Assembly (NCBI GenBank): GCA_029972135.1
Contig: CP124755.1
Span: 2,913,001-2,977,000 of the forward strand
Length of the DNA: 64,000 bases
DNA from: Candidatus Thiocaldithrix dubininis
Lineage (GTDB): Bacteria > Pseudomonadota > Gammaproteobacteria > Thiotrichales > Thiotrichaceae
Direction: 5' to 3'
Under the pieces are notes generated by a model that saw only the letters and a program-made list of their open reading frames with translations, ran no database searches and was not told where the DNA came from. Each line of letters begins with the position of its first letter. Positions within the stretch are counted from its first letter, which is position 1. Shown one piece after another: positions 52,694 through 61,319 of this stretch. The translations under genes and the position numbers were made by a program.

Positions 52694-53634
52694 AAAACAT
52701 CAACTCTAGCTTTTAAAGCTTGCGTGACTTGCTCATAATAGACATTTATACCTCTATCTCCTATGTTTTGTGTATATGATCGATCATAAACAGGAACACC
52801 ATCGTCTAAGGCTTGGGACACTCCCGTACCTTGTACTATATAAGGTTCAATTAACATATTTCCCCATGTTCTCTTAATAGAATCCAAATGGCGCGTATGA
52901 TCATCTGTATAACCAGAAGCTGCACGTCCATTAGTTTGAATCCTAGTAATAACTAATCCAACTAATTGAGTATTAGAAACAAAAATAGACCTTGATGCTC
53001 CAAAAGGTGCAAGAGCATTTAGTCTACGATCAATCCCATTACTAATCATTCTCACAAGATGCGGAGCACCGCGTTCCATTACTGCCTCAGGAACTATAGG
53101 TATAATATAGCCATGACTAGCAGCAATAGCATTTTGGGAAACAATTTTTGTCGCCGGAGGACAATCAAATATTATATAGTCATAAAGATGATCTACATTA
53201 GTTTGCTCTAACCACTTACAAAGTAATGTTCTTTTTTCCCATTCAGATTGAATTGCGTTACCTAAGTGTGATGCTGTTAACTCAATTTCAATATCATCTA
53301 GTTCCAAACTTGATGGGACAATATCAAGCGTAGCATAGTAGTTGGCAATGTATGGATTTTTTATAGCTTGATGCTCAATTATACTAGCATTTGGTGTTTG
53401 GTAGCCTTGAACATGGAAAGGTTTAAAAATTTCGTTTACTGTTTTTCCCTGATTAACGCACCTTTGCCAAACAGTAGCACCTAAACTGACAATAGACAGA
53501 CTACTTTGGTGATCCATATCCATCAAAAGCACTCTAGCATTGTGAAAACGAGCTAGACCAGCAGCAAATTGAAACGACAAAGTTGTTTTACCTATCCCAC
53601 CCTTAAAATTAATGATACTTATTCTTTTTGCCAT
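52690..53634 (-). CDS. Orphan ParA/MinD-type ATPase
   Basis: 314 aa from ATG 53634 (MAKRISIINF, AGGAG about 8 bases upstream); the frame runs to 53682 without support. The deviant Walker A is FKGGIGKTTLS, Walker A' VLLMDMDHQSS and Walker B YIIFDCPP. The central EAVMERGAPHLVRMI and SRSIFVSNTQLVGLVITRIQT region is typical of ParA-like proteins of mobile elements. No parS, ParB or plasmid genes lie around it, and codon use is visibly more AT-rich than flanking housekeeping genes. It may position a protein cargo, segregate a mobile element, or belong to an undescribed defence pair with the 141-aa gene. Confidence 0.85.
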   Translation of the reverse strand: MAKRISIINFKGGIGKTTLSFQFAAGLARFHNARVLLMDMDHQSSLSIVSLGATVWQRCVNQGKTVNEIFKPFHVQGYQTPNASIIEHQAIKNPYIANYYATLDIVPSSLELDDIEIELTASHLGNAIQSEWEKRTLLCKWLEQTNVDHLYDYIIFDCPPATKIVSQNAIAASHGYIIPIVPEAVMERGAPHLVRMISNGIDRRLNALAPFGASRSIFVSNTQLVGLVITRIQTNGRAASGYTDDHTRHLDSIKRTWGNMLIEPYIVQGTGVSQALDDGVPVYDRSYTQNIGDRGINVYYEQVTQALKARVDVL

Positions 53635-53770
53635 AAAACTTACTCCTGTAACAACACATACCAAATAATAAATTAACTCCACATAAATATAAATTAGAAA
53701 GTTATCCGCCCCCTACGCAAGCCACTTTTTTAGAAAAATATTAAAAACTTACAATCCTTAGGTAAACATA

Positions 53771-54151
53771 CTAAGCACACGCATGCATTACGGTGGTTAA
53801 AGATACCTGTCGTAATAGTGCCAACTTTGACAAACTTCGCATGCGTACTACATTGAGCTGCTCCATTTGCTCAATTAGATTCAATAACTCTTGATGCTCT
53901 AATTCAGTCAAGGTTTCGTCATAACGTTTCTGATCAAGCTCTACAAAACGCGCTTGATCTTGTGCAGCAAGACCTTGATTAATCTGTGTTAATAATTGAG
54001 CTTCTTGCTCTGAAACACTAGGTGCTTTGAGCTTGGCACGTATAGCTAACACTTTAGCGACAAACTGATCTAAATCTGTTTCGGGTAAATTAGCCACACT
54101 ACTGAGCAACTGATCAGTCGAAACTTGTGATGTGATTTGTATGGTCGTCAT
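53771..54151 (-). CDS. Conserved hypothetical protein (TA/HNH-associated type)
   Basis: 126-aa helical protein. Its sequence style (STDQLLSSVANLPETDLDQFVAKVLAIRAKLKAPSVSEQEAQLLTQINQGL) matches a group I recall as common in cyanobacteria and Thiothrix-like bacteria, usually beside an HNH nuclease or a small toxin. No function is assigned. AGGAGGT before the ATG is strong. It sits directly downstream of the truncated DUF5615 toxin, probably in the same operon. Confidence 0.6.
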   Translation of the reverse strand: MTTIQITSQVSTDQLLSSVANLPETDLDQFVAKVLAIRAKLKAPSVSEQEAQLLTQINQGLAAQDQARFVELDQKRYDETLTELEHQELLNLIEQMEQLNVVRMRSLSKLALLRQVSLTTVMHACA

Positions 54152-54234
54152 AGATTTGACCTCCTGATTAACTTATTTAAACTAAAATTGCGCCTGCTGC
54201 TAATTCACACTTTTAAACCCACATCTAAACACAT

Positions 54235-54318
54235 CTAAACATGAATAGCTTCTTCGCCCAAGCTTGCTAAAAAACGAGCTAACGCAGGTGGTAACTGTGC
54301 ATCAACAAGAAATTTCAT
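54235..54318 (-). pseudogene. Truncated DUF5615 PIN-like toxin
   Basis: A 27-residue start of a DUF5615-family protein (MKFLVDAQLPPALARFLASL, GEEAIHV) whose ATG overlaps the DUF433 stop (TAATG), then a TAG. After the stop an imperfect 10-nt tandem duplication (TGTTTAGATG twice) is followed, in the same frame, by LDVGLKV and another stop, which looks like the next piece of the toxin. The remaining about 80 residues are gone and another gene follows. The toxin half is therefore dead. Confidence 0.75.
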
Positions 54319-54548
54319 TAGGCAGCTCGCAGGATGGGATGGTCTGATTGACGAGCGGCGTATAGCAAAACTGCTCTGATATCGTCCGTTTCTAGATAAG
54401 GATAATCATCCAGAATTTCATCGGGTAACATACCTTCAGCTAACATACCCAATACATCACTCACCCGTATCCGCATACCGCGAATACAAGGACGATTACC
54501 GCATTTACCCGTTTCTACGGTAATTCTGCTTAATAAGTCGTTCTGCAT
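54318..54548 (-). CDS. DUF433 antitoxin-like protein
   Basis: 76-aa DUF433 family protein (RITVETGKCGNRPCIRGMRIRVSDVLGMLAEGM, DEILDDYPYLETDDIRAVLLYAA). DUF433 proteins have an HTH-like fold and are normally paired with DUF5615 PIN-like toxins; the coupled toxin gene here is truncated. It may persist as a leftover or act as a regulator. Confidence 0.88.
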   Translation of the reverse strand: MQNDLLSRITVETGKCGNRPCIRGMRIRVSDVLGMLAEGMLPDEILDDYPYLETDDIRAVLLYAARQSDHPILRAA

Positions 54549-54585
54549 CTATCTACCCTCATATTGTTGTATATCTTTTATTAAG

Positions 54586-55002
54586 CTATATCCAAGGATT
54601 GACTAAATCTAAACGACCAAGAGCTTCAAAATCTGTAATATTTCTGGTAACCAGTACTGCCTTATTTGCCTGAGCGATGGCGGCAATTAACATATCTTCA
54701 GTAGACATAGGTCGACCTGCTGTTTTTGCCCCTTGGACAATATCCACATAAGCATTAGCAGCCTGACATTCATAGGCTAAACAACGCTTATCAAAAAACT
54801 CGAAAAGAATTTTGGCAGAGTCTAAAAGCTGTTGTTTACGTTTACCTATGGGTAATTTAGCAATACCCCATTCAATTTCAGCTTTACTGACTACACAATA
54901 AAACAAGTTACTGTCTAATTGCTGATCTAGCCAAGTTAATACATTGCTGTTGGCCTGTGCCTTCATAAGTTCTGAAAGCACATTGGTATCCAGTAAAAAC
55001 AT
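54586..55002 (-). CDS. FitB/VapC-type PIN toxin
   Basis: 138-aa PIN-domain ribonuclease toxin. The acidic active site is visible: LLDTNVLSELM (first Asp), the KAEIEWGIAKLP Glu, PMSTEDMLIAAIA and VTRNITDFEALG. It starts 2 bp after the upstream antitoxin gene. The intact catalytic residues suggest it is functional, held in check by the FitA-like protein. Confidence 0.9.
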   Translation of the reverse strand: MFLLDTNVLSELMKAQANSNVLTWLDQQLDSNLFYCVVSKAEIEWGIAKLPIGKRKQQLLDSAKILFEFFDKRCLAYECQAANAYVDIVQGAKTAGRPMSTEDMLIAAIAQANKAVLVTRNITDFEALGRLDLVNPWI

Positions 55003-55004
55003 CT

Positions 55005-55256
55005 TTATTCTTCACTAAAGTCTGGTGGCGGACGCGGCATGGAGCGCGCTGGCAGTTCTAAATCCCAACCATCACTAACTGCTAATATCTTTTGCCGAAC
55101 ACGAGTGCCAAAGCCTTTCTGCACTTTTTGTGGGAAGAGTACCTGTTGCAAGATACGCCTTACTTCTTCCTCCATAGACAAACCTTGTTGTGCAGCCCGC
55201 ACACGTAACGCTGCCTTAAGCGAATCGTCTAAATTACGAATGGTTAGTACTGCCAT
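55005..55256 (-). CDS. FitA-type RHH antitoxin
   Basis: 83 aa. The N-terminal ribbon-helix-helix (AVLTIRNLDDSLKAALRVRAAQQGLSMEEEVRRILQQ) is that of FitA/plasmid-stability-type antitoxins; the C-terminal part binds and neutralises the PIN toxin. GAGG lies 7 bases before the ATG. An inverted repeat upstream is a likely autoregulatory operator. Confidence 0.88.
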   Translation of the reverse strand: MAVLTIRNLDDSLKAALRVRAAQQGLSMEEEVRRILQQVLFPQKVQKGFGTRVRQKILAVSDGWDLELPARSMPRPPPDFSEE

Positions 55257-55282
55257 AGCTTAACCTCTAAAATCATTAGAAT

Positions 55283-55298
55283 TCATTGTAGTCAATGA
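55283..55298. promoter_or_regulatory. Possible FitA operator
   Basis: TCATTG-TAGT-CAATGA inverted repeat 27 bp upstream of the fitA-like start, a typical position and form for an RHH antitoxin binding site. Confidence 0.4.
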
Positions 55299-55335
55299 CA
55301 GCATTGAAGGCAAATTAACTAGGCATATGTGCTAA

Positions 55336-56142
55336 TCAAACCCCATTCCAAAAAGTATTCACGCTGTTTTGCCAGACTTGTGGCAATAATGTTTCTAAAT
55401 CCATGCGTTTGACCTTGGCGACTTGTTCGGCAATAAACGGTAAATATTTGGGTTCATTTTTATGCCCACGATACGGAATCGGGGTTAAAAACGGTGCATC
55501 GGTTTCCAAGAGAATTTGTTCGATAGGCGTTAACGCAATAATCTCACGCACATTATCGGCGGGTTTAAAGGTGCTAATGCCGTTGAAGCCTAAGCAGAAG
55601 CCTTCACTTAAACAGTATTCGGCTAACGCTTTGCCGGAAGTAAAACTGTGAATCACGCCGCGTTTTGGCATGTGCGGTAAGTAGTTTTTGAGAATGGCTT
55701 GCGTGTCTTCGTCGGCTTCCCGCGTATGCACCACAATCGGCAAGTTTAGCTCAATGGCGATTTGTAATTGCTGTTCAAATACCTTGCGTTGCACGGCACG
55801 GTCGGAATGATCGTAATGGTAATCCAAGCCGATTTCGCCAATCGCTAGTATCTTGTCATGCGAGGCGTTGGCGCGAATCTGTGCATCGGTTTCTGCCGTG
55901 TAATCTTTCGCATCGTGCGGGTGTACGCCTTGCGTGCCCCAGACTTGGCTATGGCTTTGCGCTAACTGCATAACGGTTTGCAGATTGTCTGGCGAGACCG
56001 CAATGGTCAGAATGCGTTCAATATTCACGGCTTGCGCGGCATCTAAAACCTGTTGTAAGGCTTGCCCTTTTAAATAATCTAAATGGCAGTGGGTTTCGAT
56101 AATCGGATGTTTAAACACTGGAATGGGGAATTTCTGTGACAT
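55336..56142 (-). CDS. tatD: TatD-family DNase
   Basis: 268-aa metal-dependent hydrolase. Metal ligands and signatures are ETHCHLDYL, WGTQGVHPHDAKDY, AIGEIGLDYHYD, PIVVHTREADEDT, RGVIHSFTSG and LLETDAPFLTP. TatD/TatD-like proteins act as 3'-5' DNA exonucleases or D-aminoacyl-tRNA-linked hydrolases. The standard length suggests an intact enzyme. Leftward, upstream of the accessory island. Confidence 0.94.
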   Translation of the reverse strand: MSQKFPIPVFKHPIIETHCHLDYLKGQALQQVLDAAQAVNIERILTIAVSPDNLQTVMQLAQSHSQVWGTQGVHPHDAKDYTAETDAQIRANASHDKILAIGEIGLDYHYDHSDRAVQRKVFEQQLQIAIELNLPIVVHTREADEDTQAILKNYLPHMPKRGVIHSFTSGKALAEYCLSEGFCLGFNGISTFKPADNVREIIALTPIEQILLETDAPFLTPIPYRGHKNEPKYLPFIAEQVAKVKRMDLETLLPQVWQNSVNTFWNGV

Positions 56143-56189
56143 ACGCTAAAACTAAATCTTCTGGATGAATAGTGAAATATAAGTTGGCT

Positions 56190-57035
56190 TTAAACAGTGG
56201 CAGGTTCAGCTAATTTACGTTGCACGCTAATCGCAAAATCGACCGTTACCGCCAGTTGGTTTAATTGCTGACAATAAGCCTGTTTTTCGGCACTCGCTGA
56301 CCAGTAATACGGGGTCATATGCAATAAGGCGGCAATGCTAGCTTGATCGGGTAACTGTAAGGCGTATTTTACCTGAATATCCGGCAAAACTTGCATTCCA
56401 GCTAATGGGCTTAAGGTTTCGACACTATGCGGTTTCGCTTGGTCATAAATCAATTGGCGTAATTCATATAAATGCTGCGCGGCGGGATACGCCCATAAAT
56501 ATAAGCCATTGGGTTTTAAAACACGCTGGATTTCAGATTCCGACGCGGGCGCGAACACGCGAATTAATACATCTACGGAATTATCTGCTAAGGGCAAATC
56601 AAAGCTAGAGGCGACCGCAAAACTCAAGGCTTTATATTGCTTCGCAGCCATTTTCATTGCGGTTTTAGCAATATCTGAACCTACATAGCGATGCTGATGG
56701 CCTAATTGCTGTGCAATGTAATTTAAGTAATAACCTTCACCACAACCCGCATCATATAACGTTAAGCGTTGATTTGGTTCACAGTAATTTTGCAGGGTTT
56801 GCACTAAAGCGGCGGCTAACGGTGCGTAATAACCTCGTTCTAGGAAATAACGGCGACTGGCTAACATGGCTTTGTTATCGCCGGGGTCGGCTGAATGTTT
56901 GCGCTGCACGGGCAATAAGTTTACATAGCCCTCTTTGGCTAAATCAAAACTATGCCGATTTACGCAGCTTAAACTTGCACCTTGGGGATTAAGCACTTGC
57001 TGACACAGCGGACAGCGCCATAACGTTGCAACCAT
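56190..57035 (-). CDS. rlmA: 23S rRNA (guanine745-N1)-methyltransferase
   Basis: 281-aa RNA methyltransferase. An N-terminal zinc finger (CPLCQQVL...LSCVNRHSFD) and AKEGYVNLLPVQRKHSADPGDNKAMLASRRYFLERGYY are diagnostic of RlmA. The SAM-binding motif is LYDAGCGEGYYL, followed by VGSDIAKTAMK. It modifies G745/G748 of helix 35 in 23S rRNA, near the tylosin-binding region. Single gene, leftward. Confidence 0.93.
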   Translation of the reverse strand: MVATLWRCPLCQQVLNPQGASLSCVNRHSFDLAKEGYVNLLPVQRKHSADPGDNKAMLASRRYFLERGYYAPLAAALVQTLQNYCEPNQRLTLYDAGCGEGYYLNYIAQQLGHQHRYVGSDIAKTAMKMAAKQYKALSFAVASSFDLPLADNSVDVLIRVFAPASESEIQRVLKPNGLYLWAYPAAQHLYELRQLIYDQAKPHSVETLSPLAGMQVLPDIQVKYALQLPDQASIAALLHMTPYYWSASAEKQAYCQQLNQLAVTVDFAISVQRKLAEPATV

Positions 57036-57092
57036 ACTGCACCTATCAAAACGAAGCGGGCTAGTATAGCGAATCTAAAGGTAAGAATGCGC

Positions 57093-57524
57093 TTAAGCTT
57101 TCACCCACTGCAATAACCATAGATTAATCTCATTCAGACGCTTGGTATAAACCAATGCCAACAAGCCGCCTATATTGAACGCGACCATTAACCAAAAGGC
57201 GATTTGAAAACGTGTTTTGACGGTTTTGTGATGCAAACGCGTTTGAGCAATCAAAGCCCCCGGCCAACCGCATAATAAAGCGACTTGTTGTAACGTTTGT
57301 TCGGAAATACGCCATTGCCCTCGTTGCGCCGCCTTTTTATCATACGCATACAAGCTATATGCCACGCCGCTCATTGCTAAATATAATAGCAAGACAAAAT
57401 CCGGCACTTTTTGTAAGAGCGCTGCAATCGTCAGTAATAATAAAGCGCTGATACCTAAACCAATCCGCCACTGACCTTGCTGATTTTTTTTTGTGCGCTT
57501 AGACGCTGTGTTTGAGTAATGCAT
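57093..57524 (-). CDS. DUF1294 membrane protein
   Basis: 143 aa with four predicted TM helices and the DUF1294 signature YAYDKKAAQRGQWRISEQTL...LLCGWPGALIAQTRLHHKTVKTRFQIAFW. It is often fused to a cold-shock domain; that domain is absent here and the N-terminus is only a short basic segment (KRTKKNQQ). Function is unknown. Confidence 0.82.
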   Translation of the reverse strand: MHYSNTASKRTKKNQQGQWRIGLGISALLLLTIAALLQKVPDFVLLLYLAMSGVAYSLYAYDKKAAQRGQWRISEQTLQQVALLCGWPGALIAQTRLHHKTVKTRFQIAFWLMVAFNIGGLLALVYTKRLNEINLWLLQWVKA

Positions 57525-57671
57525 GGGGTAAGTTCCGTTTATTAATATTGTTGTGCAACAAAGTAGTTTAAGCCCCGCGATTTAACCTACTCTTAATCGT
57601 TAAACTCCGTAATTCACACAGTATTTTACGTTATGCTAAGGGTTTTGTAGATTTACCGATTGGGCTAGACA

Positions 57672-58241
57672 ATGAAATACGATAACGCGACTTATATTGC
57701 ACAAACCCGCTGCTGGTTGGAAAACGTGGTGTTGAAACATAATTTATGTCCGTTTGCGCATAAACCGTTTAACGCGGGGCAAATTCGTTTAACCGTAACC
57801 GATTCCGCCCGCCCTGAATTTTTGCTCGAAGATTTACAACAGGAATTAGAGTTATTGCGTAGTACACCCGCCGAGCAAATCGAAACCACCTTGCTGATTC
57901 ATCCCAATACTTTGGAAGATTTCTTAGATTACAATGACTTCTTAGATGTAGTCGAACATTTACTTAGCGAAGAAGGTTATGAAGGTGAATTCCAAGTTGC
58001 CAGCTTCCACCCAGAGTATCAATTTGCTGATACAGAAGCAGATGATGCAGAAAATTACACCAATCGTTCCCCTTGGCCGATGCTGCATTTAATCCGTGAA
58101 GCCAGCCTTGAACAGGCGATTGCGCACTATCCCGATGTGGATAATATTCCCGAACGTAATATTCAAACCATGAATAAACTGGGTACAGCACAGCATCAAA
58201 GCGTCTTGGCGCAGTGTTTAGCGCAGCGAGCCAGCCGTTAA
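57672..58241 (+). CDS. DUF1415 family protein
   Basis: 189-aa soluble protein with the DUF1415 pattern: TRCWLENVVLKHNLCPFAHKP, LLIHPNTLEDFLDYNDFLD, FQVASFHPEYQFADT, NRSPWPMLHLIRE. Conserved Cys and His residues hint at metal binding, but no function is established. Its stop overlaps the rhomboid gene start (TAATG). Confidence 0.88.
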   Translation: MKYDNATYIAQTRCWLENVVLKHNLCPFAHKPFNAGQIRLTVTDSARPEFLLEDLQQELELLRSTPAEQIETTLLIHPNTLEDFLDYNDFLDVVEHLLSEEGYEGEFQVASFHPEYQFADTEADDAENYTNRSPWPMLHLIREASLEQAIAHYPDVDNIPERNIQTMNKLGTAQHQSVLAQCLAQRASR

Positions 58242-58816
58242 TGAATCCGAATACCAACAACCACACACACCGTATAACCCAAGAATTACCCTTAGTCGCA
58301 TTGTTTATTTTGGCGATTTGGGGCGTCTTCTTTATCGACCGCGTATTCCCGTTAGAACAATTCGGTTTAATTCCGCGCCAACTCAGCGGCTTAACGGGCA
58401 TTTTCACCATGCCGTTTTTACACGCCAACTTACAGCACATTATGAATAACACCGTGCCCTTAACCGTGTTATTGCTGTTACTTGCGGGTTCACGCGCTGA
58501 TTCCCGTCTGGTTGTACTCTTAATTATGGTGTTAGGCGGCTTATTGCTCTGGCTATTCGGACGCAGCTATTCCCTGCACATTGGCGCAAGCGGTTTGGTG
58601 TTTGGCTTAGCTTCATTTCTGATGGTCTCCGGCTTATTAGAACGCCGTTTAGTGCCCATGCTGATTAGTGTATTGGTTGCGTTTCTGTATGGCACATCGT
58701 TACTAGCGGGTTTAGTCCCGTGGCAACCGGGCGTATCGTGGGATGGGCATTTATTTGGTGGAATTGCAGGCGCATTCGTTGCTTGGTTATTAGTGAAATA
58801 TAAACAACAAACATAA
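58241..58816 (+). CDS. Rhomboid-family intramembrane serine protease
   Basis: 191 aa from ATG 58241, with about six TM helices. The catalytic serine motif GASG lies in HIGASGLVFGLASF and the catalytic His in WDGHLFGGIAGA. The HANLQHIMNNTVPL region of helix 2 is conserved in the family. It cleaves TM substrates within the membrane; targets are unknown. The frame opens 9 codons earlier inside DUF1415, but TAATG coupling favours this start. Confidence 0.88.
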   Translation: MNPNTNNHTHRITQELPLVALFILAIWGVFFIDRVFPLEQFGLIPRQLSGLTGIFTMPFLHANLQHIMNNTVPLTVLLLLLAGSRADSRLVVLLIMVLGGLLLWLFGRSYSLHIGASGLVFGLASFLMVSGLLERRLVPMLISVLVAFLYGTSLLAGLVPWQPGVSWDGHLFGGIAGAFVAWLLVKYKQQT

Positions 58817-58835
58817 TGAGTTAATCAAAAAGACA

Positions 58836-58908
<73 letters not shown>

Positions 58909-58964
58909 ATAGAAGAGAGTGTTAGTTATAGGCAAAAGTATAGCGATTTAAGCTAAATTCCAGA

Positions 58965-60185
58965 TTAACGGTAAGCTCTTAACGCTAATAATTTAGCTTG
59001 CTCGTTATCTGTGTTGACTTCGCCTTCGCGAAAGGTTTTTAAGTCCGCAACTTCGGCTAATTTTAAAGCAGCATTATCAGAGTTAGCAAGTTCCGCACTC
59101 TTAACTTCAACCACCTCTAACTCAAGTTCTTGCTCTGCTTTCGTTGTAGGTGCGTTGGCGGCTTCTACAGGCAAACGTTCGGTTAAATTTGCCGTAACGC
59201 CTTGTACTGCTTGTTGCAAAGTACTTAACACATTACGCGCTTGTTCCACGCCTTTGTGTAAATGGTCTGACATTTGATCGGTCAAATCTAAGTTTTTGCT
59301 TAATTGCGCCACATTAATTTTTTCAACTTCTTCAAAATGCTGGCGAATTTTGCGCTCTAATTCATCGCTTTGGGCTTCACGTAGACGCATTGTGCCTAAA
59401 TGCTGTTGAGTTTCTGTTAGGCTGGCTTGTAATTCTTTACGAGCGCTATCTGTGCTATCCACCCAATTTTTCAGCACATCGCCCGCTTGACCTTCCATTG
59501 AAGCCATATCATCGCTGAAGCGTGCAAAAATCGCATCGGCATCTTGCTGATAACGTTTCATACGATCTAGTAAATGCGTGGATTCGACCAACATATCTTC
59601 TAAGCGCTCATGCACTTGTTTAGATAAACGGGAGTTGTCTTGCTGACTGCGTGCTTGTTCTTGGTGATAATCCAATAACTTGCGCGTAAAACCCTGCGCC
59701 ATGCGTTCTTGTTCATGCAAGCGAGTTAAACTGTCATCCACTTGCCCAAGGCTTTCTTTCAGTTGTGAACGAATTTTGCGAACGCTGGAAACCGAATCGC
59801 CTAATTGCTCATCCCAATAGCCTTGTAAATGCGCTAGACGCTCGCCTAATTGCGTGGAAATATCGCGCATTTCTTTTTCAGCAATACTCACCCGTTCTAA
59901 AATCGCTTCGGCTTCGCTGGCTTTAACTTGGCTGCTTTGGTAAACCTCGCCTGCTTTATTCACATGCTGGCGTAATTGCTGAACAAGATTTTCCGCATCT
60001 TTTGCGCCTGCTTGGGTACTATCCAAGACATCTTGAATACGCTTTTGATTGATTTCAGCTTGTTTGCGCAAGTCATACAAACTGTCTTTATCTTGCTGAT
60101 TACTTTGTGGATATAACAGCAAGAGCGCGCCGCCTGCTGCTAATAAGGCGATGAGGATAATGATCCAGTCTATATACCCCAACAT
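58965..60185 (-). CDS. Membrane-anchored coiled-coil protein
   Basis: 406 aa: one N-terminal TM helix (WIIILIALLAAGGALLLLY) followed by about 300 residues of heptad-rich coiled coil (DSLYDLRKQAEINQKRIQDVL to QQAVQGVTANLTERL) and an acidic C-terminal tail. The layout resembles RmuC- or methyl-accepting-type cytoplasmic rods, but no catalytic or methylation motif is recognised. It may be a scaffold. Follows the tRNA on the same strand. Confidence 0.6.
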   Translation of the reverse strand: MLGYIDWIIILIALLAAGGALLLLYPQSNQQDKDSLYDLRKQAEINQKRIQDVLDSTQAGAKDAENLVQQLRQHVNKAGEVYQSSQVKASEAEAILERVSIAEKEMRDISTQLGERLAHLQGYWDEQLGDSVSSVRKIRSQLKESLGQVDDSLTRLHEQERMAQGFTRKLLDYHQEQARSQQDNSRLSKQVHERLEDMLVESTHLLDRMKRYQQDADAIFARFSDDMASMEGQAGDVLKNWVDSTDSARKELQASLTETQQHLGTMRLREAQSDELERKIRQHFEEVEKINVAQLSKNLDLTDQMSDHLHKGVEQARNVLSTLQQAVQGVTANLTERLPVEAANAPTTKAEQELELEVVEVKSAELANSDNAALKLAEVADLKTFREGEVNTDNEQAKLLALRAYR

Positions 60186-60296
60186 AACTTACAACCCTTT
60201 ATAGACATTACTATTTTTTATTCTGTTGTATGTAGCATAGCCTAAGCTTAACGCTCTGTATACAAACGAATAAATCCTCACCCTTTACCCAACCTA

Positions 60297-61280
60297 TTAT
60301 AAATTTGGATCAACTAATACGCGTCCTTGAATTTTACCCTCGATAATCGCTTGCGCAGCTTCCGGTACGGCAGCTAAAGCAATGACCTGACTTAATTCAG
60401 TATAGGCACTAGCAGGCAATTCGGCTGCTAAACGTTGCCAAGCTTGTTGCCGACGTGTAAAGGGACAGCTTACCGAATCAACACCTTGTAAACGAACATT
60501 GCGCAGGATAAACGGCATGACCGTGGTATCGAGTTTAAAACTATTCGCTAAGCCACAAGCCGCTACTGTGCCATTATACTGCATCTCGGCAAGTACTCGG
60601 CTTAAGATTGAACCACCCACCACATCGACCGCCCCTATCCATTGTTGGTTTTCTAAAGGGCGCGCAGCTTGTAACATGGCGTCACGCGTTAAGAATTCTT
60701 TTGCCCCCAAACTGCTTAAATATGCGTGTGTATCGGGACGACCTGTCACAGCAACGACGTGATAACCCAACTGAGCTAATAATAAAACCGTAATACTACC
60801 GACACCGCCTGCTGCACCTGTTACCACTACTTTCCCCGCATCAGGTTGTACGCCACCGTCTTGTAATGCCATCACACATAACATAGCGGTTAAACCGGCC
60901 GTGCCAATAATCATAGCTTGTTGCGTGCTTAAACCGTTGGGTAACGATACTAACCAATCCGCTTTAACCCGGGCTTGTTGCGCATAACCACCCCAATAGC
61001 GTTCACCCACACCCCAACCTGTCACAATAACCTGATCACCAACTTTATAACGCGCATCATTAGATTCTAAAACCGAACCGGCTAAATCAATACCCGGCAC
61101 CATGGGAAAATCTCGAATAATTTTGCCAGTGCCCGTTACAGCTAAACCGTCTTTGTAATTTAATGAAGAATAATCAACCGCAATTAACACATCACCCGCA
61201 GGCAAATCATCAGTTGTTAAGGCTTGAATGTGTGCTTGGGTTTTACCTTCAACTTGCGTTAATACTAATGCGTTAAACAT
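60297..61280 (-). CDS. acuI: Acrylyl-CoA reductase AcuI / YhdH family
   Basis: 327-aa zinc-free MDR-superfamily NADPH oxidoreductase. The AcuI/YhdH subgroup is recognised by VDYSSLNYKDGLAVTGTGKIIRDFPMVPGIDLAG, GWGVGERYWGGYAQ and VTGAAGGVGSITVLLLAQLGYHVVAVTGR. It reduces acryloyl-CoA to propionyl-CoA, a detoxification step linked to DMSP and propionate metabolism. Downstream of kdpE on the same strand. Confidence 0.9.
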   Translation of the reverse strand: MFNALVLTQVEGKTQAHIQALTTDDLPAGDVLIAVDYSSLNYKDGLAVTGTGKIIRDFPMVPGIDLAGSVLESNDARYKVGDQVIVTGWGVGERYWGGYAQQARVKADWLVSLPNGLSTQQAMIIGTAGLTAMLCVMALQDGGVQPDAGKVVVTGAAGGVGSITVLLLAQLGYHVVAVTGRPDTHAYLSSLGAKEFLTRDAMLQAARPLENQQWIGAVDVVGGSILSRVLAEMQYNGTVAACGLANSFKLDTTVMPFILRNVRLQGVDSVSCPFTRRQQAWQRLAAELPASAYTELSQVIALAAVPEAAQAIIEGKIQGRVLVDPNL

Positions 61281-61319
61281 AGAATTATTCCTGCGTTATT
61301 CCTTAGGTGATACGGCAGA

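Noticed and set aside
52268..55300. Integrative element with defined attachment sites
   Set aside because: No integrase, tRNA target or flanking direct repeat was found around the island; only AT-rich accessory genes are visible.
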